Shown piece after piece: positions 51,202-61,329 of a stretch of DNA of 64,000 bases. Under the pieces are notes generated by a model. That model ran no database searches, was not told the DNA's origin, and worked only from the letters and a program-made list of their open reading frames with translations. Every line of letters starts with the position of its first letter. Position 1 is the first letter of the stretch. The translations under genes and the position numbers were made by a program. The DNA comes from Klenkia soli (lineage in GTDB: Bacteria > Actinomycetota > Actinomycetes > Mycobacteriales > Geodermatophilaceae). The stretch lies in the NCBI RefSeq assembly GCF_900103975.1, contig NZ_FNIR01000006.1, forward strand, positions 248,001 through 312,000. Direction: 5' to 3'.

Positions 51202-53580
51202 TCAGCCGAGGGGCAGGCGCAGCCGGATGTCGCCGAGGCCGCGGGCGAGCATCAGCTCACCGCGGTCCTCGGCCACCCAGCCGGCCCCGTCCCAGCGGCG
51301 CAGCACCCGGGGGTCGCAGGTGACGGTGACCTGCGCGGTGGCCCCGGCGGGCACGACCGCAGCGCGCCAGCCGACCAGCCGGACCGGGCGCGCGGGGTCG
51401 GCCGGCTGCAGGTAGACCTGCACGACCTCGCGGGAGTCGCGGGTCGAGGTGTTCGCGATCGTCGCCGTCACCACCGGGGTCGGCCCCGCGGTGTCGACCG
51501 ACGCCTCCCGGTAGTCCCAGCTGCCGTAGCCCAGCCCGGCGCCGAACCAGGCCGCCGGCGCCGGCGCGTGCCCGGCGGCGTGCCCGCGGTGCCCGACGAA
51601 CGCGCCCTCGGCGTAGGTGAGCACGCCGTCGGTGGGGGTGACCGACCAGGCGGGGGAGGCCCCGTCGGCGGCCGGCCAGGTGGTGACCAGGCGGCCGGCC
51701 GGTTCGAGCTCGCCCAGCAGCGCAGCCGCCACGGCGTGCCCGCCCTCCTGACCGGGCAGCCCGGCCACCAGGACGGCGTCCACCCGGTCGAGCCAGGGCA
51801 TCAGCACCGGGGTGGCTGCGTTCACCACGACGACGGTGCGCCGCGCCGTGGCGGCCACGGCCTCGACCAGGGCGTCCTGCGCACCGGGCAGCGCCAGGGT
51901 GGTCTTGTCGCGGGACTCGGTCTCCTGCTCGGCGGTCAGCCCGACCACCACCACCGCCACGTCCGCCCCGGCGGCGGCCGACGCCGCGGCCGCGATCGCG
52001 TCGGCGTCCGGCACCGGCGCGGGGCGGGCGACGAGCCCCACCATCGCGTGCTCGAGGTCGCCCAGGTCGACCTCGGCGGTCACCTCGACCGGCCCGTCCA
52101 CGGCGAGGTCGGCCACCCGGTGCGGCGGCGCGAGCAGCGACTCCCCGGGCACCCCGGTCACCGGGTCGACCTGCACGGTGGCCCGCTGGTCGCCGGCGGT
52201 CACCGTCCAGCTGCCGAGCCCGACGACGCCCAGCTGCAGCGGCCCGGTGTGGTCGACGCGGGCGGTCAGCCGCACCCGGGTGCCGGGGCCCGCCAGCTCA
52301 CCACCCCAGCCGACGACCCGCCGGCTGTCGGCCAGGTGCTCGTCGACCAGGGGCCGGCCGTCGGCGCCCACGACCTGCAGCCGCACCCCCGGCGTCCCGT
52401 CGACCGGGTCGACGACGAACCCGGGGCGGGCGGCCGGCGGGGTGCTGCCCAGCTGCACGCCGCCGGCCCAGGTGACGGCCGGGCCGAGGGCGGCGGTCAG
52501 CCCGTCCAGGACCGAGACCTGGTGCGGCGGCGAGACCTCGGCCGAGCCGCCGCCCATGAGCAGCGTCTCGGTCGCCGGCAGCCCGGCCAGGGCGACCCGG
52601 GTGCCGGCGGCCAGGGGGAGCGCGCCGTCGTTGCGGAGCACGGTCATGCCGGCGGCCGCCCACTCCCGCAGCTGCGCGGTGCGGGCCGGGTCGTCGGCGC
52701 CGGGCACCTCCGGCCACTCCCGCGGCGTCCCCAGGGCACCCACGCGCTCGGCCAGCAGGAGCACCCGGCGGACGGCGGCGTCGACGACGGCCGGTGACAC
52801 CTCGCCGGCCTCCACCGCGGCGACCAGCTGCTGGCCCCAGGGCCCGAACGGGCCGGGCAGCACCACGTCGAGACCGCCGGTGATCGCCGGGGCGGTGGAG
52901 TGGGTGGCGAAGAAGTCCGACACCACCAGGCCGGCGTAGCCCCACTCGCCCTTCACGACCTGGTTGAGCACCCGGTCGTGCTCGGTGGCCGGCACGCCGT
53001 CGACCCGGTTGTAGGCCGCCATGAGCAGCCACGCGTCGGCGTCGGCCACCGCGATCTCGAAGGGCAGCAGGTAGACCTCCCGCAGCGTGGCCTCGTCGAT
53101 GCGCACGTCGACGGTGTGCCGGTCGGTCTCGGCCTCGTTGCCGACCAGGTGCTTCAGGCAGGCCCCGACGCCCTGGTCCTGCAGGCCGCGGACGTAGGAG
53201 GCAGCGAGCCGACCGGTGAGCAGCGGGTCCTCGGAGAAGCACTCGAAGACCCGGCCGCCCAGCGGGCTGCGGTGCAGGTTGATGGTCGGTCCGAGGACGA
53301 CGTGCGTGCGGTTGCGCTGCGCGTCCTCGGCGAGGAACCGGCCGACGTCGGCGAGCAGCTGCTCGTCCCAGGTGCTGGCCAGCGCCGTGGCGTTGGGCAG
53401 CAGCGCGGCCGGCGCGCCTCCGCTCTGCGACTGGCCCTTCACCCCCGAGGGCCCGTCGGACATGGCGATCGGGGTGAGCCCGATCGCCTCGTCGCCGGTG
53501 AAGGAGAAGAACGAGGCCCCGGTCAGCAGCCGGACCTTGCCGGCGAGGTCCAGCTGGACGAGGGCGGCGTCGACGGTCAC
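51202..53580 (-). CDS. GH3 family beta-glycosidase, second copy
   Basis: Retaining glycosidase of 792 residues without signal peptide. Nucleophile Asp222 in GLVVSDFFATHS; substrate blocks IAMSDGPSGVKGQ, GPTINLHRSPLGGRVFECFSEDP, ACLKHLVGNEAETDRHT; a middle beta-rich insertion and a C-terminal fibronectin III-like domain (VVTATIANTSTRDSREVVQVYLQP). It parallels the GH3 at 42504 but is clearly diverged. GTG start at 53580, a single-gene unit with IclR-type site 4 just upstream, so it should be co-induced with the rhamnosidase operon. Confidence 0.92.
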   Translation of the reverse strand: MTVDAALVQLDLAGKVRLLTGASFFSFTGDEAIGLTPIAMSDGPSGVKGQSQSGGAPAALLPNATALASTWDEQLLADVGRFLAEDAQRNRTHVVLGPTINLHRSPLGGRVFECFSEDPLLTGRLAASYVRGLQDQGVGACLKHLVGNEAETDRHTVDVRIDEATLREVYLLPFEIAVADADAWLLMAAYNRVDGVPATEHDRVLNQVVKGEWGYAGLVVSDFFATHSTAPAITGGLDVVLPGPFGPWGQQLVAAVEAGEVSPAVVDAAVRRVLLLAERVGALGTPREWPEVPGADDPARTAQLREWAAAGMTVLRNDGALPLAAGTRVALAGLPATETLLMGGGSAEVSPPHQVSVLDGLTAALGPAVTWAGGVQLGSTPPAARPGFVVDPVDGTPGVRLQVVGADGRPLVDEHLADSRRVVGWGGELAGPGTRVRLTARVDHTGPLQLGVVGLGSWTVTAGDQRATVQVDPVTGVPGESLLAPPHRVADLAVDGPVEVTAEVDLGDLEHAMVGLVARPAPVPDADAIAAAASAAAGADVAVVVVGLTAEQETESRDKTTLALPGAQDALVEAVAATARRTVVVVNAATPVLMPWLDRVDAVLVAGLPGQEGGHAVAAALLGELEPAGRLVTTWPAADGASPAWSVTPTDGVLTYAEGAFVGHRGHAAGHAPAPAAWFGAGLGYGSWDYREASVDTAGPTPVVTATIANTSTRDSREVVQVYLQPADPARPVRLVGWRAAVVPAGATAQVTVTCDPRVLRRWDGAGWVAEDRGELMLARGLGDIRLRLPLG

Positions 53581-53622
53581 CGGGTCAGCCTCGTGCGCAC
53601 GTCCGGGCCGCCGCACCCCTCG

Positions 53623-53637
53623 TGCCGCCAGATGGCA
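53623..53637. promoter_or_regulatory. Putative IclR operator, site 4 (second GH3)
   Basis: The minus strand reads TGCCATCTGGCGGCA, 12 of 15 positions identical to site 1, with TGCC/GGCA ends. It lies 43-57 bases upstream of the GH3 start, in the short gap behind the MFS gene. Confidence 0.55.
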
Positions 53638-53643
53638 GGCGGC

Positions 53644-55876
<2,233 letters not shown>

Positions 55877-55893
55877 CGGAGCAGGATGGCACG

Positions 55894-55929
55894 AAAAATG
55901 CGGGGACTGCAACATTGCAGTCCCCGCAT
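55894..55929 (-). terminator. Intrinsic terminator after the MMPL gene
   Basis: On the minus strand a 15-base perfect stem (ATGCGGGGACTGCAA / TTGCAGTCCCCGCAT, two bases between) is followed by TTTTT and starts 11 bases after the MMPL stop. This is the most canonical Rho-independent terminator in the window and insulates the tetR-MFS operon from MMPL transcription. Confidence 0.88.
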
Positions 55930-55939
55930 CTTCAGCGTG

Positions 55940-58126
55940 TCAGCGTCCGGCGCCCACCAGTTCGGGTTCGTCGTCCCGGGGGGTCGACCTCTCCAGCGCG
56001 GCGCCCTCGACGTCGAGCACCGGCAGCCAGCCCAGCCAGCGCGGCAGCCACCAGGCCCGCTCGCCCAGCAGGGCCAGCGCGGCGGGCACCAGCACCATGC
56101 GGACGACGAAGGCGTCGAACAGCACCCCGATGGCCAGCGCGAAGCCGATCGACTTGATCGTGGCGTCGCCGGCCGGCACGAACCCGGCGAAGACGCTGAA
56201 CATGATCAGCGCGGCGGCGAACACCACCGGTGCGGCCGAGCGGAACCCGCTGCGGATCGCCGCGGTGGGGGCCGCCCCGTGGGCGTGCGCCTCGTGCATC
56301 CGCGACACCAGGAAGACCTGGTAGTCCATGGCCAGCCCGAAGAGGATCCCGATGACCAGGATCGGGGTCAGGCTGATCAGCGGGCCGGAGCTCTCGAGGT
56401 TGACCAGGTCGCCCAGCCAGCCCCACTGGAACACCGCCACGGTGGCGCCGAGCGAGGCGCCGATGGTGAGCAGGAAGCCCAGCACGCCGACCAGCGGCAC
56501 CAGCAGCGACCGGAACACCAGCACGAGGAGGACCAGCGCCAGGCCGACGACCAGGGCCAGGTAGACCGGCAGGGCGCTGTTCAGCGACGAGGCGACGTCC
56601 ACGCTGACCGCAGTCTGCCCGGTGACCGAGGCGGTCGCGCCGTCGAGGTCGGCCAGCTGGGCACGCAGGTCCTCGACCAGCTGCTCGGTGGCCGCGCTGG
56701 TCGGCCCGGAGCCGGGGACGACGGTGAGCAGCGCGGCGTCGCCGGCGGCGTTCGGGATCGCCGGGGTGACGGTGACGACGTCGTCCAGGCCCTGGATGCC
56801 CGGCGTGGCCGCCGTCGCCACGGTGGCGGCGTCGGCGCCCTCGAACAGCACGGTGATCGGGCCGTTGACACCGGCCCCGAACCCGTCGGCCAGCAGCTGC
56901 TGGGCGCGCTCCTGGGTGCTGTCGGCCGGCGGGGTCTGGATCAGCGTGGTGCGCATCGAGGCCACGGGCACGGCGATGACGCCCAGGGCGACGACCGCTG
57001 CCAGCAGGGCGACCACCCGGTGCCTGGTGACGCCGGCGGCCCAGCGCCCGAACAGGCCGGTCGCGGGGGCGGCGTCGTCGACGGCGGCCACCGGCGGCAG
57101 GTCGCGCTGCTTCGTCGGCAGCGCCCGGCGGCCCAGGAAGGAGAGCACCGCCGGCACCAGGGTCAGCGCCACCAGCACGGCGACCACGATCGTGGCGCCG
57201 GCCGCGATGCCCATCTGGGTGAGGAACGGGATGCCGGCGACGAACAGCCCGACCAGGGCGATCACCACGGTGAGCCCGGCGGTCACCACCGCGGAGCCCG
57301 CCGTCCCGACCGCGGTGGCGATCGCGGCGGGGACGTCCGCGCCGCGCAGGAGCTCCTGCCGGTAGCGGTTGATGATGAACAGCGCGTAGTCGATGCCGAC
57401 CGCCAGGCCGAGCATCGCGGCCAGGATGGACGTGGTCGAGGACAGCTCGAGGAACCCGGTGGCGATGGTGATGCCGAGGACGCCGATGCCCACGCCGACG
57501 GCGGCGGTGAGCAGGTTCATCCCGGCGACGACCAGCGAGCCGTAGGTCAGCGCGAGCACCAGGACGGCGACGACGACGCCGGCGATCTCGCCGATGCCGC
57601 CGACCTCGGGAGCGGCCTCGAGGGCCTGGCCCGCGACCTCCACGGTCAGCCCGGAGTCGCGGGCGTCGGCCACCGCGGCGAGGAGGGCGTCCTGCTCGGC
57701 CGGGGTCACCTCGCCGGGGCCGACGCCGTAGGTGACCGTGCTGTAGCCGGTGGTGAGGTCCTGGTTGACCGACGGGGCGGCCGGGTCCAGCGGGTTCGTC
57801 GCCGACGCGACGCCGGGCAGCGCGCCCAGGTCGGTCACCAGGGTCTGCAGCTCGGCGGCCTGGTCGGGGTCGGCGAGCGTGGTGCCGTCGGGGGCGCGGA
57901 CGACGACCTGGGCGCTGGCGCCGGAGTCGGTGGCGCCGAACTCCTGCGAGATCCGGTCGAGGGCGACCGTGGACTCCTGGCCCGGGATGGAGAACGACGT
58001 CGTCGTCTCCCCGGCCAGGGTGGCGGCGCCGACCCCGCCGGCGACCAGGACGGCCAACCAGACGAGGACGACGGTCAGGCGGCGGCGGTGGGCGAGCGCG
58101 CCCAGCCGGGACAGCAGTGCAGCCAT
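55940..58126 (-). CDS. MMPL/RND-superfamily membrane transporter
   Basis: Large membrane exporter of 728 residues with two repeats, each of one helix, a large extracytoplasmic loop and five helices. The first helix follows LTVVLVWLAVLVAGG; MMPL signature regions include LGLAVGIDYALFIINRYRQEL and the second-repeat equivalent FGLAMDYQVFLVSRMHEAH, with the Asp-Tyr pairs used for proton relay. Candidates for cargo are lipids or hydrophobic toxins. It is the second gene after its TetR regulator (5-base gap) and ends in a strong terminator. Confidence 0.92.
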   Translation of the reverse strand: MAALLSRLGALAHRRRLTVVLVWLAVLVAGGVGAATLAGETTTSFSIPGQESTVALDRISQEFGATDSGASAQVVVRAPDGTTLADPDQAAELQTLVTDLGALPGVASATNPLDPAAPSVNQDLTTGYSTVTYGVGPGEVTPAEQDALLAAVADARDSGLTVEVAGQALEAAPEVGGIGEIAGVVVAVLVLALTYGSLVVAGMNLLTAAVGVGIGVLGITIATGFLELSSTTSILAAMLGLAVGIDYALFIINRYRQELLRGADVPAAIATAVGTAGSAVVTAGLTVVIALVGLFVAGIPFLTQMGIAAGATIVVAVLVALTLVPAVLSFLGRRALPTKQRDLPPVAAVDDAAPATGLFGRWAAGVTRHRVVALLAAVVALGVIAVPVASMRTTLIQTPPADSTQERAQQLLADGFGAGVNGPITVLFEGADAATVATAATPGIQGLDDVVTVTPAIPNAAGDAALLTVVPGSGPTSAATEQLVEDLRAQLADLDGATASVTGQTAVSVDVASSLNSALPVYLALVVGLALVLLVLVFRSLLVPLVGVLGFLLTIGASLGATVAVFQWGWLGDLVNLESSGPLISLTPILVIGILFGLAMDYQVFLVSRMHEAHAHGAAPTAAIRSGFRSAAPVVFAAALIMFSVFAGFVPAGDATIKSIGFALAIGVLFDAFVVRMVLVPAALALLGERAWWLPRWLGWLPVLDVEGAALERSTPRDDEPELVGAGR

Positions 58127-58131
58127 GGGGG

Positions 58132-58728
58132 TCAGGCCTCCGGGTCGGTGGTGCGGGTGGGCTGGGCGCCCGGACGGCCGTGGCCGAGCGCGTCGAGGCA
58201 GGTGGCGACCACGTGGGGACGCCAGGTCGTGACGGTGTCGTGCTCGGTGGCGGCCAGGGAGAGGACGGCGAGGGCGCCCAGGGCCCCGAGCACCCGGACG
58301 GTGCGGACGGGGTCGTCGGCGAGGCTGTCGGGGGTCAGCCCGAACGCGCGCAGGGCGGCGTCGCCGGCCGTGGTCGCGCACTCGGGGACGGGCTCCTCGG
58401 CGGCGGGGGACAGCAGCAGCGCGACCAGGCCGGGGTGGGCGAAGGCGATCTCGACGAGGACCTCGACGGTGGCGCGGTCGCGGTCGGCGCCCTCGGGCAC
58501 CCGGTCGCGGACGGCCAGCACCTGGTCGGCCAGGCCGTCGGCGCGCGCGGTGACCGCGGCGTGCAGGGCGTCCTTGCTCGGGTAGTGGTGCAGCAGGCCG
58601 GCCTTCGACAGGCCGACGGCGTCGGCGATCTCCTGCACGGATGTCTTGCCGTAGCCGCGACGGGCGAACAGGCCGGCCGCGCGGTCGAGGATGTCGCCGT
58701 CCCCGTGCGGCCGTGGTGTGCGGGTCAC
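58132..58728 (-). CDS. TetR-family regulator of the MMPL transporter
   Basis: Repressor of 198 residues. Helix-turn-helix AAGLFARRGYGKTSVQEIADAVGLSKAGLLHHYPSKDAL at about 17-51. GTG start at 58728. Two adjacent palindromic operators lie 20 bases upstream, indicating autoregulation of the tetR-MMPL operon. No clear ribosome site, so the message may be leaderless. Confidence 0.9.
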   Translation of the reverse strand: MTRTPRPHGDGDILDRAAGLFARRGYGKTSVQEIADAVGLSKAGLLHHYPSKDALHAAVTARADGLADQVLAVRDRVPEGADRDRATVEVLVEIAFAHPGLVALLLSPAAEEPVPECATTAGDAALRAFGLTPDSLADDPVRTVRVLGALGALAVLSLAATEHDTVTTWRPHVVATCLDALGHGRPGAQPTRTTDPEA

Positions 58729-58747
58729 GGGAGCACGCTAACCGAGT

Positions 58748-58787
58748 ACCGACCAATCTGGTCGGTAAACCGACCAGATTGGTCGGT
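58748..58787. promoter_or_regulatory. Tandem TetR operators
   Basis: Two 19-base palindromes, ACCGACCAATCTGGTCGGT (58748-58766) and its exact reverse complement ACCGACCAGATTGGTCGGT (58769-58787), separated by AA. Two dimers on opposite faces of the helix could bind side by side and shut off the tetR-MMPL promoter. Confidence 0.88.
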
Positions 58788-58921
58788 GACCTCACCCACA
58801 CGGCGGAGCGGTGACGATCCGGTTGCCCGCGGTCGCGACGACGCCGGATCGGTGTGGTGTGCAACCGTCCCGACCTGTGAACCGCTGGCGGCTACCTGTG
58901 ACCGGGGGCACAATGGGGCCC

Positions 58922-59179
58922 GTGGACAGCTATGCCGTCGGGTACGCCCGACCAGACCGGTGGTCGCGTCAGCGGCCCGAGGACACCGTCTCCTCCTCCT
59001 GGCACGCCGTCGAGGCGCACCGCCCGCCCGCCGAGCTCGACGGCGAGGTGGAGCTCGCCGTGTGCGGCGCGATCGTGCAGGTCTGGGGCGCCCACCGGTG
59101 GGACCGCGTGGGCGCGCGCGAGACCGCCTGCGAGGAGTGCAAGCGGTCCACCACGCACCAGCTCAGCCGCGCGGGCTAG
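58922..59179 (+). CDS. Small conserved-looking hypothetical protein with a CxxC motif
   Basis: 85 residues from the GTG at 58922; an in-frame ATG at 58913 is an alternative. CACAAT just before the GTG could be a -10 for a leaderless message. The sequence is polar with Trp-rich patches (DRWSRQRPEDTVSSSWHAVEAHRP, VQVWGAHRWDRVG) and a C-terminal CEECK plus an upstream Cys (LAVCGAIV), hinting at metal binding or a redox switch. I do not recognise the family. It lies 135 bases from the divergent tetR operators and overlaps the convergent oxidoreductase by 4 bases. Confidence 0.55.
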   Translation: MDSYAVGYARPDRWSRQRPEDTVSSSWHAVEAHRPPAELDGEVELAVCGAIVQVWGAHRWDRVGARETACEECKRSTTHQLSRAG

Positions 59180-60078
59180 CCCCGCGGGAGCACCACCAGC
59201 TTGCCGCGCACGTGGCCGGCCTGGCTCTCCCGGTACGCGTCGGCCGCCTGCTCCAGGGTGAAGGTGCCGGCCACCGGGGTGGTCAGCGTCCCCTGCGCCA
59301 GCAGCTCGCCGACCTGGCGCAGGGCGGGCCCCCGCTCGCCGCCGCCGGTGCTGACGTGCGCGCCGAGCTCGGAGGCGCCGAAGTCGGCGATGGTGACCAC
59401 GCGGCCCGGGTCACCGGTCAGCTCGATCAGGTCGGCCACCGAGCCCTTGCCGGCGGTGTCCAGTGCGGCGTCGACGCCGTCCGGTGCGATCTCGCGCACC
59501 CGCTCGACCAGGCCGGCGCCGTACGCCGTGGGGATCGCGCCCAACGACCGCACGAAGTCCTCGTTGGCGGCGCCGCACGTGCCGATGACCTGCGCGCCGC
59601 GGTGGACGCCGAGCTGCACCGCCACCAGCCCCACGCCGCCCGCCGCGCCGTCGACGAGCAGGGCGTCGCCGCTGCCGACCCGGATCAGGTCCAGCGTGCG
59701 CACGGCGGTCTCCCCGGTGACCACCAGGCCGCCGGCCACCTCCCACGGCGAGCTCGCCGGCCGCGGCGCCCAGGTGCCGAGGACGGCGAACTCCGCCAGG
59801 CTGCCCGCGACGGCGAAGCCGAAGACCTCGTCACCGATCTGCACCCCGGGCACGCCCTCGCCCACCTCGTCGACGACGCCGGCCGCGTCGATGCCGGGCA
59901 CCCGCGGGCCGGACAGCTCGCCGCCCATCATGCCGCCGAAGATCTTCCAGTCGACCGGGTTCAGCCCGGCGGCGTGGACGGCGATCCGGACCTGCCCGGG
60001 GCCGGCGTGCGGCTCCGGTAGGTCGGACACGGCGAGGACCTCGGGTCCCCCGAACTCGGTGTAGGTGACTGCGCGCAC
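59176..60078 (-). CDS. NADP-dependent quinone oxidoreductase (zinc-free MDR family)
   Basis: Medium-chain dehydrogenase/reductase of 300 residues. Substrate domain begins AVTYTEFGGPEVLAVSDLPEP with GLNPVDWKI; the nucleotide site is LLVDGAAGGVGLVAVQLGVHRGAQVIGTC; the C-terminus is GHVRGKLVV. No zinc-binding Cys/His set. It probably reduces quinones or enones with NADPH. GTG at 60078, five bases after the acyl-CoA dehydrogenase stop, so the two are co-transcribed. Confidence 0.88.
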   Translation of the reverse strand: MRAVTYTEFGGPEVLAVSDLPEPHAGPGQVRIAVHAAGLNPVDWKIFGGMMGGELSGPRVPGIDAAGVVDEVGEGVPGVQIGDEVFGFAVAGSLAEFAVLGTWAPRPASSPWEVAGGLVVTGETAVRTLDLIRVGSGDALLVDGAAGGVGLVAVQLGVHRGAQVIGTCGAANEDFVRSLGAIPTAYGAGLVERVREIAPDGVDAALDTAGKGSVADLIELTGDPGRVVTIADFGASELGAHVSTGGGERGPALRQVGELLAQGTLTTPVAGTFTLEQAADAYRESQAGHVRGKLVVLPRG

Positions 60079-60083
60079 GGTCC

Positions 60084-61289
60084 TCAGTCCTTCCGCGGAC
60101 GACGTCCGGTGATGGCCGACAGCCCGGTGACCTCGCGGCCGACGATGAGCGCCTGCACGTGGTCGGTGCCCTCGAAGGTGTAGATCGCCTCGATGTCGGC
60201 GTGGTGCCGGGCGATGTGGTGCTCGAGCAGGATGCCGTCGCCGCCGAAGAGGTCGCGGGCGTCGGCGATGATCGTGCGGGCCTTCTTGCAGCAGTTCATC
60301 TTCGCCAGCGACGCCATGGCCGCGGTCATCCGGCCCTGGTCGGCCAGCGTGGACAGCCGCCAGCACATGAGCTGCATGAGGGTGATCTCGGCCAGCATGC
60401 GGGCGAGCTTCTCCTGCACCAGCTGGTAGCCGGCGATCGGCGAGCCGAACTGCTCGCGCTGCAGGGTGTGCGCCAGCGCCAGCTCGTAGGCCGACTGCGC
60501 GACGCCGAGCGCGCGCCAGGCGACGGTGTACCGGGTGCGGTCGAGCACCTGGGAGACGTCCTTGAAGTTGTGGCAGTTCGCGAGCTTGTTCTCGCTCCCC
60601 ACCCGCACGTCCTCCAGCGTGATCTCGGCCTGCCAGACCGCCCGCAGCGCCGTCTTGCCGGTCATCACCGTGGCGGTGAACCCCGGCGTGCCCTTCTCGA
60701 CGACGTAGCCGCCGACGTTGCCCTCCTCGTCGCGGGCCCAGATCAGCACGATGTCGGCGATCGAGCCGTTGCCGATCCACTTCTTCGCCCCGTTGAGCAC
60801 GAAGCCGTCGCCGTCGCGGGTGGCCGTCGTCCCCAGGGCGACGGCGTCCGAGCCGTGGTCGGGCTCGGTCAGGCCGAAAGCGCCGATGGTCTCCATTCGC
60901 GCCATGCCCGGCAGCCAGCGCTCCTTCTGCTCCTCGCTGCCCAGCAGGTCGATCGACTGCATGGCCAGGAAGGAGTGCACGCCGTGGAAGGTGCCCATCG
61001 AGCCGTCGGCCCGGGCCCACTCGGCCGCGACCAGCCCGGCGGCCACGGCGCTCATGCCGGCCGACCCGTGGCCCTTGACCGTGCCGCCGGCGATGCCGAG
61101 GTCGGCCAGCTTGGGCACCAGGTGCGCGGGGAACTCCGCGCGCTCCCAGTAGTCGTTGATGATCGGCGTGACCTCGGCGGCGCAGAAGGCGCGCACGCGG
61201 TCGCGGATCTCCAGGTCACCGGGGTCGATGAGGTCGTCGACGGCGTAGAAGTCGGTGGCGGGGGCGAGGGGGTCGGCGGCGGTGCTCAC
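60084..61289 (-). CDS. Acyl-CoA dehydrogenase, glutaryl-CoA dehydrogenase-like
   Basis: FAD enzyme of 401 residues. FAD- and substrate-binding blocks: IGAFGLTEPDHGSDA, LNGAKKWIGNGSIADIVLIWARDE, and the C-terminal AIYTFEGTDHVQALIVGREVTGLSAI, where the Glu of FEGT is the catalytic base position of the glutaryl-CoA dehydrogenase branch. It may oxidise glutaryl-CoA or a branched or aromatic-derived acyl-CoA. GTG at 61289. It heads a two-gene leftward operon and is divergent from glycerate kinase. Confidence 0.88.
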   Translation of the reverse strand: MSTAADPLAPATDFYAVDDLIDPGDLEIRDRVRAFCAAEVTPIINDYWERAEFPAHLVPKLADLGIAGGTVKGHGSAGMSAVAAGLVAAEWARADGSMGTFHGVHSFLAMQSIDLLGSEEQKERWLPGMARMETIGAFGLTEPDHGSDAVALGTTATRDGDGFVLNGAKKWIGNGSIADIVLIWARDEEGNVGGYVVEKGTPGFTATVMTGKTALRAVWQAEITLEDVRVGSENKLANCHNFKDVSQVLDRTRYTVAWRALGVAQSAYELALAHTLQREQFGSPIAGYQLVQEKLARMLAEITLMQLMCWRLSTLADQGRMTAAMASLAKMNCCKKARTIIADARDLFGGDGILLEHHIARHHADIEAIYTFEGTDHVQALIVGREVTGLSAITGRRPRKD

Positions 61290-61329
61290 GGGATCGGACG
61301 GTAGGCCGGAGTCCGGCATGCTGCCCGTC

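Noticed and set aside
55877-55915. Longer start for the TetR regulator at 55915
   Set aside because: The added residues come from the MMPL terminator hairpin and its T-run; the GTG at 55876 gives a normal TetR N-terminus.
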